Assembly (NCBI RefSeq): GCF_030268225.1
Contig: NZ_BSQG01000014.1
Span: 48,733-112,732 of the forward strand
Reading direction: 5' to 3'
DNA from: Nocardiopsis ansamitocini
GTDB lineage: Bacteria; Actinomycetota; Actinomycetes; Streptosporangiales; Streptosporangiaceae
Length of the DNA: 64,000 nucleotides
Positions within the stretch are counted from its first letter, which is position 1; the number at the start of each line of letters is the position of its first letter. The translations under genes and the position numbers were made by a program. The notes under the pieces were generated by a model. It did not search any database and was not told the origin of the DNA. It was given only the letters and a program-made list of their open reading frames with translations. Below, in pieces: positions 12,361-21,060 of this stretch.

Positions 12361-13314
12361 GTGCCCCGACCCGAGAAGTACGTGTCCCGAGCCGATCTGG
12401 GCTGGGGGGAGAGCCCGGCCCAGGCGGCCGACCCCAAGTCCGGCTTGGTCATCCACTACGACTCCAGCAACCAGCGTTTGGCCGCCAAGGCACATGAGGA
12501 GTGCCTGGCCTACTGGCGGCGCACGAGAGATTTTCACACCGGGCCCAGTCGCGGCTGGGCCGACATCGGATATTCCTGGATGGCATGCCCGCACGCCTAT
12601 GTCATCGAGGGACGCGGGCTGTTCCGGGTTCAGGCCGCCCAACCCGGCGGCAACTCCAGTCACTACTCGGTCACCCTGGCCACCGGCCCCACCGACGTCA
12701 TCACCGACGGCCAGGTCAACGCCGTGCGTCAGCTCCGCCAGTGGTTGATGGAGCCGCGGTCCTCCATCGGCGGCACGGTGTTGGGCCACCGTGACTTCAT
12801 TTCCACCTCGTGCCCCGGCGAACGCGCATACGCACTGGTCATCGACGGCACCTTCGCCAAGCCGCCCACCCCGACCCTCCAGGAGGACGACGTGCCCGGC
12901 CATCACCTGTTCAAAAAGACGACCGCCCAGCCGCTCGCCCCCGGCCAGTGGGCGTCGCTCCAGTTCACCGAACGCGACGGCATCTCCGGCGAGTTGTACG
13001 CCCTGGTCGGTGTGGACGAACCCAACGGAGCCCTCTACGACCTCTCGGTCGGGGTCACTGTCGAAGGTCTGGCCGCAGGAGAAGAGTTCCAACTGCGCGC
13101 CGTCGAGTACGAGAAGAAGGGGGACGCCTGGCAGCCGGTGCGCAACCGGCCGATCGACTCCCCGGTGCAGGCAGGGGGCAGCGGGCACTTCACCTATTCC
13201 TGGAAAGGCGATCTTGCCAAGGGGCGCCGCGTACGCATCCGGGTCGTCTCCTACGGCCGGACACCGGTGCGCGTCACCGATGCGACCGCCGACGTCTTCC
13301 ACTGGGCGAGGTGA
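12361..13314 (+). CDS. Zinc N-acetylmuramoyl-L-alanine amidase (PGRP/Amidase_2) with C-terminal beta domain
   Basis: 317 residues. The N-terminal half is an Amidase_2/peptidoglycan-recognition domain: zinc ligands His32 (LVIHY), His143 (LGHRDF) and Cys151 (STSCPG), plus GWADIGYSWM around 65-74. All catalytic residues are present. Residues ~180-317 form a separate beta-rich region I do not recognise. There is no signal peptide or transmembrane segment, which is unusual for an enzyme that cuts peptidoglycan. GTG start 12361 has GGAGG upstream. It could be exported by a non-classical route, act at lysis, or be a domesticated phage lysin; no other phage gene is nearby. Confidence 0.82.
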   Translation: MPRPEKYVSRADLGWGESPAQAADPKSGLVIHYDSSNQRLAAKAHEECLAYWRRTRDFHTGPSRGWADIGYSWMACPHAYVIEGRGLFRVQAAQPGGNSSHYSVTLATGPTDVITDGQVNAVRQLRQWLMEPRSSIGGTVLGHRDFISTSCPGERAYALVIDGTFAKPPTPTLQEDDVPGHHLFKKTTAQPLAPGQWASLQFTERDGISGELYALVGVDEPNGALYDLSVGVTVEGLAAGEEFQLRAVEYEKKGDAWQPVRNRPIDSPVQAGGSGHFTYSWKGDLAKGRRVRIRVVSYGRTPVRVTDATADVFHWAR

Positions 13315-13337
13315 CACGCGGTTGCCGAGCCCTTTGC

Positions 13338-13379
13338 ACCACCGCGCCCCGTTCCTCACGAGGAACGGGGCGCGGTGGT
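13338..13379. terminator. Bidirectional terminator hairpin
   Basis: A perfect 19-base-pair stem (13338-13356 with 13361-13379) around a CACG loop, between the converging amidase and carboxyltransferase genes. It is the strongest hairpin seen in the window and can serve both strands. Confidence 0.85.
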
Positions 13380-13439
13380 TCCTGAGCGCGTGTCGGACGA
13401 CGTTCCACTGAGGCGGGTGCCTCCCGGATCGAGTCCGCC

Positions 13440-14939
13440 TCAGAGCCCCAGCCGGCGGTACCGGTCGTGTCGCGCGCGCAGCCGAGCGGCCTGCTCACGG
13501 TGGAACAGGATGGTCAGCTCGTACTCCAGTGCGGCGCCGAGGCGCCGGCAGAACGCCTCGGGTTCGTCGGCGGCGTCGTCGTGTTCGGCGACGATACGAT
13601 CCACGATGCCGTTTGCGCGCAGTTCCACCGAGCGGACCCCCTGCTCGGCCGCCAGTAGCGGTGCTCTGTCCACGGTCCGGTGGACGATGGCGCTCGCGCC
13701 CTCGGGCGGCAGCGGGGACAGCCAGGCGTGTTGGGCGCAGATGACCCGATCGGCCGGTATCAGCGCCAGTGCCCCACCACCGGTCCCCTGCCCCAGGAGC
13801 ACCGACACGGTGGGCGCCTCCAGAGTGACCAGTTCGGCCAGGCAGCGAGCGATCTGCCCGGCCATGCCGCGTTCCTCGGCGTCCTTGGACAGGGCCGCCC
13901 CCGGGGTGTCGATCAGGGTGACAAGGGGCAGCCGCAGCTCACGTGCGATGCGCATGCCCCGGCGGGCCTCGCGCAGCGCGGCCGGACCCATGGGGTGCTC
14001 GACACTCTGGCGGTTGCGGTCCTGACCCAGCAGTACGCACGGCGCCTTCCCGAAACGGGCCAGGGCGAGTAGGAGTCCCGGGTCGGACTCCCCGTCACCG
14101 GTGCCGTTGAGCGGGACGACATCGGTGGCGGCATGGCGCAGCAGCCTGCGCACACCTGGCCGGTCGGGTCGGCGCGAGCGCACGATGGAGTCCCAGGCGG
14201 CGATGTCGGGGATGTGCTCCTGACCCGGTTCGGGGGTGTCGGCGAGGGAGCGGGGGCGGGCCAACAGCACGTTCAGGGTGCGGTCGGCGATCGCCGGCAG
14301 GTGCTCGGCCTCCAACACCGCATCCACCAGTCCGCTGCGGTAGAGGTTCTCGGCGACCTGGACGCCTTCGGGGAACTCCTTGCCGTACAGCGCCTCGTAG
14401 ACGCGCGGGCCGAGGAAGCCGATCAGAGCGCCCGGTTCGGCGACCGTCACGTGTCCCTGCGATCCCCACGAGGCCAGCACCCCACCGGTGGTCGGGTGGC
14501 GTAGGTAGACCAGGTAGGACAGCCCGGCGGCCTTGTGCGCGGCGATGGCCGCGGAGATCTTCACCATCGCCAGGAAGGCGAGAGTTCCCTCCTGCATGCG
14601 GGTTCCGCCGGAGGCGGGGGCGGCCAGTAGCGGCAGTCCCTCCTCGGTGGCCCGTTCGACCGCCACGACCAGGCGCTCGGCGGCGGCGGCACCGATGGAG
14701 CCGGCCAGAAAGGTGAACTCACTGGCGACGATCGCCACTCGGCGCCCGCGCAGCAGCCCCTCACCCGTCAGCACCGATTCGTCGCACCCGCTGCGTTCCC
14801 GGGCCCTGGCGAGGTCGGCCGCGTACCCCTTTCCGGGGCGGACGTCGATGGGGTCGGTGTCCCACGAGGTGAACGACCCCGGGTCCAGGGTGCGCTCGAT
14901 CAGTTCGCGGGCGCTCTGCCGCTTGGCCATGTTCCTCAC
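13440..14939 (-). CDS. Fused carboxyltransferase (AccD-AccA type)
   Basis: 499 residues joining two carboxyltransferase halves. The N-terminal half resembles AccD (SWDTDPIDVRPGKGY, AAPASGGTRMQEG, GGVLASWGSQGHV) and the C-terminal half AccA (LVTLIDTPGAALSKDAEERG, LLGQGTGGGALALIPADR). The four-cysteine zinc ribbon of bacterial AccD is absent. In this family the two halves exchange a carboxyl group between biotin and an acyl-CoA. The gene follows a MatC-type carrier and lies by a GntR/MatR-type regulator, so a role in malonate or other dicarboxylate metabolism is as likely as fatty acid synthesis. No biotin carrier or carboxylase gene is in the window. The ATG at 14930 is an alternative start to GTG 14939. 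Confidence 0.8.
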   Translation of the reverse strand: MRNMAKRQSARELIERTLDPGSFTSWDTDPIDVRPGKGYAADLARARERSGCDESVLTGEGLLRGRRVAIVASEFTFLAGSIGAAAAERLVVAVERATEEGLPLLAAPASGGTRMQEGTLAFLAMVKISAAIAAHKAAGLSYLVYLRHPTTGGVLASWGSQGHVTVAEPGALIGFLGPRVYEALYGKEFPEGVQVAENLYRSGLVDAVLEAEHLPAIADRTLNVLLARPRSLADTPEPGQEHIPDIAAWDSIVRSRRPDRPGVRRLLRHAATDVVPLNGTGDGESDPGLLLALARFGKAPCVLLGQDRNRQSVEHPMGPAALREARRGMRIARELRLPLVTLIDTPGAALSKDAEERGMAGQIARCLAELVTLEAPTVSVLLGQGTGGGALALIPADRVICAQHAWLSPLPPEGASAIVHRTVDRAPLLAAEQGVRSVELRANGIVDRIVAEHDDAADEPEAFCRRLGAALEYELTILFHREQAARLRARHDRYRRLGL

Positions 14940-14963
14940 CGGCTTTCGTCTCTGTCTGGTCGG

Positions 14964-16298
14964 TCACAGCCAGTTCGGGAGGACCATCACGGCCCAGGCG
15001 AGAAGCGGCCCCGCGGCCACGACGATGGCACCGTAGGCCAGGATCTGCTTGTAGAAACGATCGGGATCGATGCCCTTTGCGTTGGCCAGGACCAACGCGC
15101 CATTGGTGGAGAAGGGGCTGACATCCACGACGGTGGAGGACACGGAGAGGGCCGCGATCATCCCGACGGCGCCGATGTCGCCGGCGAGGAGGAAGGGCAC
15201 TGCGAGCGGGATGGTCACACCGAGGATGGCGGTGGAGGACGCGAATGCCGAGACCACGCCGCCGATGTAGCACAGCAGGAGGGCGACCAGCAGCGGGGCC
15301 CCCAGGCCGGCGACACTGTTGCCGACGAAGTCGATGGTCCCGGCTTCTTCCATCACGTGGACGAAGGTGAGGACACCGCCCAGCAGCAGGACGGTGGACC
15401 AGCTGATCTTGTTGACCGCGCCCTTCTGGGCCTTGGGGAACATGACGGCCAGTACGACGGAGACCGTGATGGCGACGAAGCCGACGTCCATCTTGAAGCC
15501 CAGGGCGAGCACACCCAGGGCGATGAGGCCGATGATGGTCATGAGCTGTTCGAATCGGAATCCGTTCGGCTGCTCGTCGGCGCCGGGCTCCGCGCCCTGG
15601 TAGGCGCCCGATCCGTGGCCCCGTACCGCTAGTCGTTCCGCACCGGGGGAGTGATCGCCGACGCTCACGGTCTCGAACTCGCGCGAGTGCACCCCGATGA
15701 GGCGGTGTCCGCCCAGCACGATGAACAGGATGAGGGCGATGACGGTGTTGAACAACATGCTGGCCAGGAAGAGCGTCATGGGGCTGCTGTCCAGGTCGGT
15801 ACCGCCGACGATGCCGTTGACGGTCGCACCGTAGATGCTGATCGGGGAGAAACCGCCGGCCTGTGCCCCGTGGACGACCATCATGCCCATCAGAAGAGGG
15901 TTGATCCGGTAGCGGGCGGCGAAGCCGAGTGCGATCGGGGCGATGATGGCGACCGCCGCGGGTCCCAGGGCCCCCATCGCGGTCAGCACACCGGTGATGG
16001 CGAACATGACCCACGGGATCGCTGCCACCCAGCCGCCGACCAGGCGTACGGCCCCGCGGACCAGGAGATCCACTGTCCCGTTGTTCTGTGCGATCGCGAA
16101 CAGGTAGGTGATCCCGACCAGAATCAGGAACAGGTCTCCGGGGAAGCCGGCCAGGATCTCCTTGGAGTCCATGGACAGCACCAGCGTGCCCAGGAGAAAG
16201 GCCGCAACGAAGGCCAGTGCGCCCATATTGATGGGCAGTACCGTTGCGATGACGAACATGGCCGCCAGGGCGACAATGGAGATGATCTCAGGTGACAT
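14964..16298 (-). CDS. MatC-type dicarboxylate (malonate) carrier, SLC13-like
   Basis: 444-residue polytopic permease. The N-terminus (ATVLPINMGALAFVAAFLLG) and FPGDLFLILVGITYLFAIA match the MatC N-terminal domain, and the two repeated halves of the ion-transporter superfamily are visible, split by a hydrophilic loop at about 215-255. MatC of rhizobia is a malonate carrier beside a GntR regulator (MatR) and malonyl-CoA enzymes; here the partners are a fused carboxyltransferase and a divergent GntR gene. Substrate is inferred. The start at 16298 has no clear ribosome site; a TTG at 16313 is also possible. Confidence 0.8.
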   Translation of the reverse strand: MSPEIISIVALAAMFVIATVLPINMGALAFVAAFLLGTLVLSMDSKEILAGFPGDLFLILVGITYLFAIAQNNGTVDLLVRGAVRLVGGWVAAIPWVMFAITGVLTAMGALGPAAVAIIAPIALGFAARYRINPLLMGMMVVHGAQAGGFSPISIYGATVNGIVGGTDLDSSPMTLFLASMLFNTVIALILFIVLGGHRLIGVHSREFETVSVGDHSPGAERLAVRGHGSGAYQGAEPGADEQPNGFRFEQLMTIIGLIALGVLALGFKMDVGFVAITVSVVLAVMFPKAQKGAVNKISWSTVLLLGGVLTFVHVMEEAGTIDFVGNSVAGLGAPLLVALLLCYIGGVVSAFASSTAILGVTIPLAVPFLLAGDIGAVGMIAALSVSSTVVDVSPFSTNGALVLANAKGIDPDRFYKQILAYGAIVVAAGPLLAWAVMVLPNWL

Positions 16299-16364
16299 TG
16301 CGTGGCCGTTCAATGAGGATCGTGGGGTGTGAGTCCAGGCACCGGCTAATGTGATCCAAGCTAC

Positions 16365-16383
16365 TGGCTCAGTGGCCTAGCCA
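16365..16383. promoter_or_regulatory. Candidate GntR operator
   Basis: Inverted repeat TGGCT-N9-AGCCA in the 143-base space between the divergent carrier and GntR genes. FadR-subfamily regulators usually bind short palindromes in their own divergent promoter. The arms are only five bases, so this is a weak prediction. Confidence 0.3.
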
Positions 16384-16441
16384 ATACTCCACTGGCATGT
16401 CCTGTCAATATCCCGCCGGTAAAAATGGAGCGTCCGACGTA

Positions 16442-17137
16442 GTGAACGCCAGCCCTTCCCCCCGTCGCCTCGTCCGCCCCCGACTCTACGAACAGCTTGT
16501 CGAGCGTTTGTGCGAGTACATGCGAGAAGCCGGGCTCGCTGCCGGGGATCGACTCCCACCGGAACGAGAGCTGTCGGCGACCCTGGGCGTCAGCAGGGCG
16601 TCGCTCAGTCAGGCGCTGGTCGCGCTGGAGGTTCAGGGTGTCATCGACGTGCGCCATGGTGACGGGGCAATCGTGCGACGTACGGTGGCCGAGGAGCAGG
16701 TCCTGGCCCTGCTGCGGGATCGGCGCAACCGGCGTGCAGAGGTGATCGAGGCGCGCCAGGCGCTGGAGGTCAAGCTCGCCGAACTCGCGGCGCGCCGCCG
16801 CAACGATTCCGACATCGTCGCCATCGATGCCGCCCTCGACGTCATGCGCGCCGAGATCGCCGATGGCGGGCGCGGCGAATTGGGCGACGAGCGTTTCCAT
16901 GCCGCGATCACCCAGGCCGCCTGTTCCAGGCTGCTCGGTCGGATGATGGACGAGATCGCGCCGATGATCACCGAGACCCGGATGGAGTCCTTGGCGCAGC
17001 CGGGGCGGCCCGCTGATTCGCTTGCCGGTCATGAGCGGATCGCCGACGCGATCAGGGAGGGCGACGCGGAGCGTGCGGCGGCGGCGATGCATGCCCACCT
17101 GGTGTTGGTTTCCGATGTCGAGTCGCTGCGCGAGTAG
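16442..17137 (+). CDS. GntR/FadR-family (FCD) transcription regulator
   Basis: 231 residues. The N-terminal winged helix-turn-helix reads LYEQLVERL through LPPERELSATLGVSRASLSQAL to QGVIDVRHGDGAIV, and the C-terminal part is an all-helical FCD effector domain with the His ligands (FHAAITQAA, GHERIADAI). Divergent from the MatC-type carrier and carboxyltransferase, so it probably controls them in response to a small carboxylate. GTG 16442 has GGAG 11 bases upstream; an ATG at 16397 without a ribosome site would add 15 residues and cover the probable operator. Confidence 0.85.
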   Translation: MNASPSPRRLVRPRLYEQLVERLCEYMREAGLAAGDRLPPERELSATLGVSRASLSQALVALEVQGVIDVRHGDGAIVRRTVAEEQVLALLRDRRNRRAEVIEARQALEVKLAELAARRRNDSDIVAIDAALDVMRAEIADGGRGELGDERFHAAITQAACSRLLGRMMDEIAPMITETRMESLAQPGRPADSLAGHERIADAIREGDAERAAAAMHAHLVLVSDVESLRE

Positions 17138-17149
17138 CGGTGGCGTCTT

Positions 17150-17187
17150 GGGGTGGACGGTTCGGTTGGGCCCGCGCCGTCCACCCC
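17150..17187 (+). terminator. Hairpin terminator after the GntR gene
   Basis: An 11-base-pair perfect stem (GGGGTGGACGG at 17150-17160 with CCGTCCACCCC at 17177-17187) starts 12 bases after the regulator stop. Confidence 0.65.
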
Positions 17188-17394
17188 GGGCCGTCGGTCG
17201 TCGTAGCTGGGTCGTCTCGCGATTGCCTCGACCGGTTCCGGTGGCCCCCGAAACCACACCGGACTACATCGAAATCACGCCAATGACCTGCAACTACTAC
17301 GAACGGTAGCCGGCCTGTTTCTAACGGTAGCACCAGGCTGCTCGATTATGACGGCCCGATACGCAACGGTTACCCGGCCTTCCGCGCCAAACGC

Positions 17395-17430
17395 GCGTGA
17401 CCGCGGCGGGAGATCCCGCCGCGGTCACGC
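17395..17430 (-). terminator. Hairpin terminator after the M28 peptidase
   Basis: A 16-base-pair perfect stem (17395-17410 with 17415-17430) around the loop AGAT, 53 bases beyond the peptidase stop on the reverse strand. The rest of the 345-base gap 17138-17482 shows nothing else I can support. Confidence 0.75.
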
Positions 17431-17482
17431 AAACCTGCTTATTCGGTTCCGCCGGCAAAGGCAGAGCGTCGAGCGGTCGACG

Positions 17483-19036
17483 TCAACGGACCCAGTACGA
17501 GCCCACGCGGTCGAAACCGCTGCTGGACTGCGTGCCCAGGCTGAACGGCGCGACGCCGTTCACCGGGAGGGTGCTCTGCGCGAACGTCTCCACCGAGTAG
17601 GCGATCCCGCCGCTCAACTCGGTGACGCTGTCCCAGTTGATGTTCTCGATGGTGTCGTCGGGGGTGTGGTAGTTGCGGTCGAACTGCACCCCGGCGGTGC
17701 CGCCGTAGTGCGCCACCTGCGCTTCGGTCTTGATTCCGTCGGCGCCGCTGAACAGTCCGCCCGAGGGGATTCCGGCCAGCATGAACGCTTGATAGTCGGA
17801 GCGTCCGCTGAACTCGGTCGGCTCTGCCACGAGTCCCTTGGCGGAGAAGTAGTTCTCGAAGGTCCGCTGGATCGCTCCGGATCCCGAAGGCGGAGCCACC
17901 GAGCCGGGAAGTTCGCCACGGCCGTCGTAGATCAGGCGGGCGTAGTTCTCCGAGCCGATCATGTCGAAGTTCAGGTAGAGCGCGATCCGCTCCAGTTCCT
18001 TCTCGCTCAACGCCTCCACATACTTGGTGGAGCCGACCAGCCCGACCTCTTCGCTGCCCCAGAAGGCGAAACGCACCTTGTTCTCAGGGGTGCCGAGCTT
18101 GGGCAGCTGCTTGGCAACCTCAAGGATCGCCGCCACGCCGCTGCCGTTGTCGTTGATCCCGGGCCCTTCCTCGACGCCGTCGAGGTGGGCGCCGACCACG
18201 ACCACGTTGTCCTTCTTACCGCCCTTGGTCTCTGCGGTGATGTTGTACGAGTTGGACGTCACGATCTCCGCGTCCACCCGCACCCGGAGTTCGAGCTCGT
18301 CGCCCGCGGCCACGAGGGCGGCCCCGACCTCGGGCGAGGCGCCCAGGACCGGGATGTCCGCGAGGTCGGTCACCGTGCCGTTGATCGGTCCGGTGTCGCT
18401 GGGGTCGGTGGTGGCACCGTGGTTGAACACGATCACCGCCCCGGCGCCGGCCTCGGCCGCGTTGGTCGCCTTCTGCGAGAAGGGGCACGTACCGCGCTTG
18501 ACGATGGCGACCGCCCCGGCCGGGAAGCCGGCGAATTCCGACGCCGCGCAACCGCTGGTGGCGCTGTCGGCGTTGACCGGGACACCCGGTGCGGTCACGT
18601 CCCCTGAGCCGGAGTAGGACATCGCCAAGAAGTCGGCGTCCAGACCGGAGGCGTACTCGACGGCTTCCGGAGCGGTCTGGGCGAGGACGGGCTCGCTGTT
18701 CTCGACCCACTCGGAGAACTCGTAGGTATGCTTCACCGGCTGGTATCCGGCTCGCTTCAGCTGGTCGATCACATACTTGGCCGCCACGTCGTACCCGGGA
18801 GTTCCCGTAGCCCGGTTGCCGCCGTTGTACTCGGCGATCGTCGTCAGGTTCTGCAGGTGCTGCTTGATGGCGGCGGTCCGCACCAGCGTCGGCAGCTGCG
18901 CTTCGTCCACGGGGGTGGTGGCCTGGGCTGCGGGGGCACTGCCCAGACTGAGCACCATGACTGCGGCAGCGCCGACGGCGAGTCTTCGCTTGGCCGTGCC
19001 GGCCTTACGCGGGGATCGGCCCGATGATGTGCGCAC
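17483..19036 (-). CDS. Secreted M28 aminopeptidase with PA domain
   Basis: 517 residues resembling the Streptomyces griseus aminopeptidase. A signal peptide covers about 1-40 (basic start, hydrophobic core, APAAQA). A protease-associated domain follows (AVAIVKRGTCPFSQKA, AVIVFNHG). The M28 catalytic part has the di-zinc ligands in VGAHLDGVEEGPG (His, Asp of NDNGSG), WGSEEVG, NFDMIGS and YHTPDDT. The start at GTG 19036 is set by AGGAGG six bases upstream; a TTG at 19051 would place that ribosome site inside the gene. Likely releases N-terminal amino acids from peptides outside the cell. Confidence 0.92.
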   Translation of the reverse strand: MRTSSGRSPRKAGTAKRRLAVGAAAVMVLSLGSAPAAQATTPVDEAQLPTLVRTAAIKQHLQNLTTIAEYNGGNRATGTPGYDVAAKYVIDQLKRAGYQPVKHTYEFSEWVENSEPVLAQTAPEAVEYASGLDADFLAMSYSGSGDVTAPGVPVNADSATSGCAASEFAGFPAGAVAIVKRGTCPFSQKATNAAEAGAGAVIVFNHGATTDPSDTGPINGTVTDLADIPVLGASPEVGAALVAAGDELELRVRVDAEIVTSNSYNITAETKGGKKDNVVVVGAHLDGVEEGPGINDNGSGVAAILEVAKQLPKLGTPENKVRFAFWGSEEVGLVGSTKYVEALSEKELERIALYLNFDMIGSENYARLIYDGRGELPGSVAPPSGSGAIQRTFENYFSAKGLVAEPTEFSGRSDYQAFMLAGIPSGGLFSGADGIKTEAQVAHYGGTAGVQFDRNYHTPDDTIENINWDSVTELSGGIAYSVETFAQSTLPVNGVAPFSLGTQSSSGFDRVGSYWVR

Positions 19037-19257
19037 GATCGTCCTCCTCAATAGCGCGTCCGCCTACCTGGGGTAACGGTATAGACGCGAACGGTGCGGG
19101 GGTCGGAGTGCAGCTTGTCACCTGCCCGTGGCGCAGAGCAAGGAGAAAGCGGACGGTTGCCACATCCAGCCAAAATCTTCCTAAGGCAGGTCAAGGCATG
19201 GTCCTATAGACGGTTGCCGTCGATATCGAGTTGACGGTCCTGAGGCGGACGCCGGAG

Positions 19258-19935
19258 CTATTCCTCGATTTCTTTCGTGGCCTGCTTCTGGTGCTTGCGC
19301 TTTTTGCGGATCACCACAACGGCGCCCATCAGCCCCACGCCCATGACCCGTACCACCGGTGTGCCGGGTTCGAGCACGCTGCTGGGGGCCTCCCCCTCGG
19401 CGCCGTAACCGCCCATGATCCCCACTCCGCTCACCCGGACCTCGATGTCGTCGGGGACGACGATCTCGATGCCGCCCATGAGCGCGTTGGCGACGATCGT
19501 TGTCTCCTGGGCGGCGAACCGTGCCTCGCGCAGGTCGATGCCGATGCCGCCCATCAGTGCCAGCGCGTGGTAGGTCTTCGGGACCACCCAGTTCCCGCCG
19601 CGCTCGGCCCCGCCCATCAGCGCCAGCGAGAACCACCCGCTGGGCGAGCCGTTGGTGACACGCGTCCGGCCGTAGACCGGCCGCGGTGAGTCGAAGGCGC
19701 GCTGATCGGGCAGGGAGGAGTCCTGGACGGCGGGAAGATCACTGGTGATTGGCACCAGTTCGCCCAGGGTTCTGGAGTTGTAGACGGAATCCAACCGTTC
19801 GGAGTGCTCGTCCGGGGTGATCCGGCCCTCGGCCAGGGCGTCGCGCAGTCGCGCGGCGACCCGGTCGCGGTCGGCGTCGGAGGCACGCATCTGGTTCGGT
19901 CCGGGGACGGGGGAGTCATTCATGGCATCGACCAT
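19258..19935 (-). CDS. DUF1707 / LiaF-like (DUF2154) protein
   Basis: 225 residues. The N-terminal DUF1707 module reads MRASDADRDRVAARLRDA through LAEGRITPDEHSERLDSVY. The C-terminal half is a beta-solenoid-like, glycine-rich region (ALMGGAERGG, ALMGGIGIDLR, ALMGGIEIVV, GIMGGYG) like the cell-wall-active antibiotic response proteins (LiaF/VraT C-terminus). The repeated L/IMGG steps are evident. No transmembrane helix. A role in envelope stress signalling is an inference from the family. GGGGGAAG lies 9 bases before the ATG. Confidence 0.8.
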   Translation of the reverse strand: MVDAMNDSPVPGPNQMRASDADRDRVAARLRDALAEGRITPDEHSERLDSVYNSRTLGELVPITSDLPAVQDSSLPDQRAFDSPRPVYGRTRVTNGSPSGWFSLALMGGAERGGNWVVPKTYHALALMGGIGIDLREARFAAQETTIVANALMGGIEIVVPDDIEVRVSGVGIMGGYGAEGEAPSSVLEPGTPVVRVMGVGLMGAVVVIRKKRKHQKQATKEIEE

Positions 19936-20264
19936 ATTGTGAGTCTTCCCCCGATTGACCGGGAAGGGAACAGGGAACTCCCCTGACCCGTCCCTGAGAC
20001 GCGTCGCCGCCGCTTCAGGGGCCCGGTTCGGGGGCCCGGCCGCCGCCCGACCTTGTCGGACAGCAGCCGCGCGGACCCGAGTGCACACCTTGCGGCCACA
20101 GGCGGCCACCCGGGGAGGCATTTTGATGCGCCGTGCCGTACGCCCTCCGGACCGCGGACCTGCGCTGCTGACGGACCGCCCATGGCGACCGGCGCGGGGC
20201 AGGACAGCGGGTCTCCCCGCCGCCTGGAACAGGGCGCTGTCCAACCGAGAACCGTACCGGGCGA
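19936..20264. other. Intergenic region upstream of the DUF1707 gene
   Basis: 329 bases between the DUF1707 start and the nucS stop, both leftward genes. It presumably holds the DUF1707 promoter. No gene, hairpin or repeat that I can support. Confidence 0.4.
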
Positions 20265-20942
20265 TCAGAACAGACGCATGACGTCCGAGTCCGTTCCGCG
20301 CAGGGCTTCGTAGTCCAGGGTCACGCAGGAGATCCCACGGTCGGTCGCCAGGACCCGCGCCTGCGGCTTGATCTCCTGGGCGGCGAAGACCCCCCGAACC
20401 GGCTTGAGGGTGGAGTCACGGTTGAGCAGCTCCAGGTACCTGGTCAACTGTTCGACCCCGTCGATCTCCCCCCGACGCTTGATCTCCACGGCCACGGTCG
20501 CACCCGCGGAGTCACGGCACAGGATGTCCACCGGACCGATCGCGGTGGGGAACTCCCGGCGTACGAGGGTGTAGCCCTCGCCGAGCGTGGTGATGTGTTC
20601 GGCGAGCAACTCCTGGAGGTGGGCCTCCACGCCGTCCTTCTGTAGGCCGGGGTCCACCCCGAGCTCGTGGAACGTGTCGTGCAGGACCTTCTCGATGGTC
20701 AGTACGAGCTTCTCCCCGGATTTTCCGTGGGTCACGGTCCATACGGCCCCACCGTCGTCCCCGGCGACCTCGCGTACCGTGCAGGGCGGGTTCATCCAGT
20801 TCAAAGGTTTGAACGCACGGTCGTCGGCGTGGATCGACACGGATCCGTCGGCCTTGTGGATGATCAGGCGGGTCGCCATTGGCAGGTGGGCCGACAGCTT
20901 GCCCACGTAGTCCACTTTGCAGCGAGCGATGACAAGACGCAT
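20265..20942 (-). CDS. nucS: Mismatch endonuclease NucS/EndoMS
   Basis: 225 residues. The C-terminal PD-(D/E)XK nuclease has Asp139 (GPVDILC), Glu153 and Lys155 (VAVEIKRRG); the N-terminal half ([20 protein letters not shown]) is the DNA-binding and dimer domain. The C-terminus MRLF resembles the short motif used to bind the sliding clamp. NucS replaces MutS/MutL mismatch repair in actinobacteria, cutting both strands at G-T and similar mismatches. Position relative to the ATP synthase cluster matches Rv1321. Confidence 0.93.
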   Translation of the reverse strand: MRLVIARCKVDYVGKLSAHLPMATRLIIHKADGSVSIHADDRAFKPLNWMNPPCTVREVAGDDGGAVWTVTHGKSGEKLVLTIEKVLHDTFHELGVDPGLQKDGVEAHLQELLAEHITTLGEGYTLVRREFPTAIGPVDILCRDSAGATVAVEIKRRGEIDGVEQLTRYLELLNRDSTLKPVRGVFAAQEIKPQARVLATDRGISCVTLDYEALRGTDSDVMRLF

Positions 20943-21060
20943 AACGGCAAGCTTTCCACAGCCCGGACCCCCTCCGGTGCCCCTCGTGGGTCTTCACCGG
21001 CGTGACCGATCAGGAGCGTGCGACGGGGGCGGTGTCCCGGCCCGCTGGGATCAACCCTTT

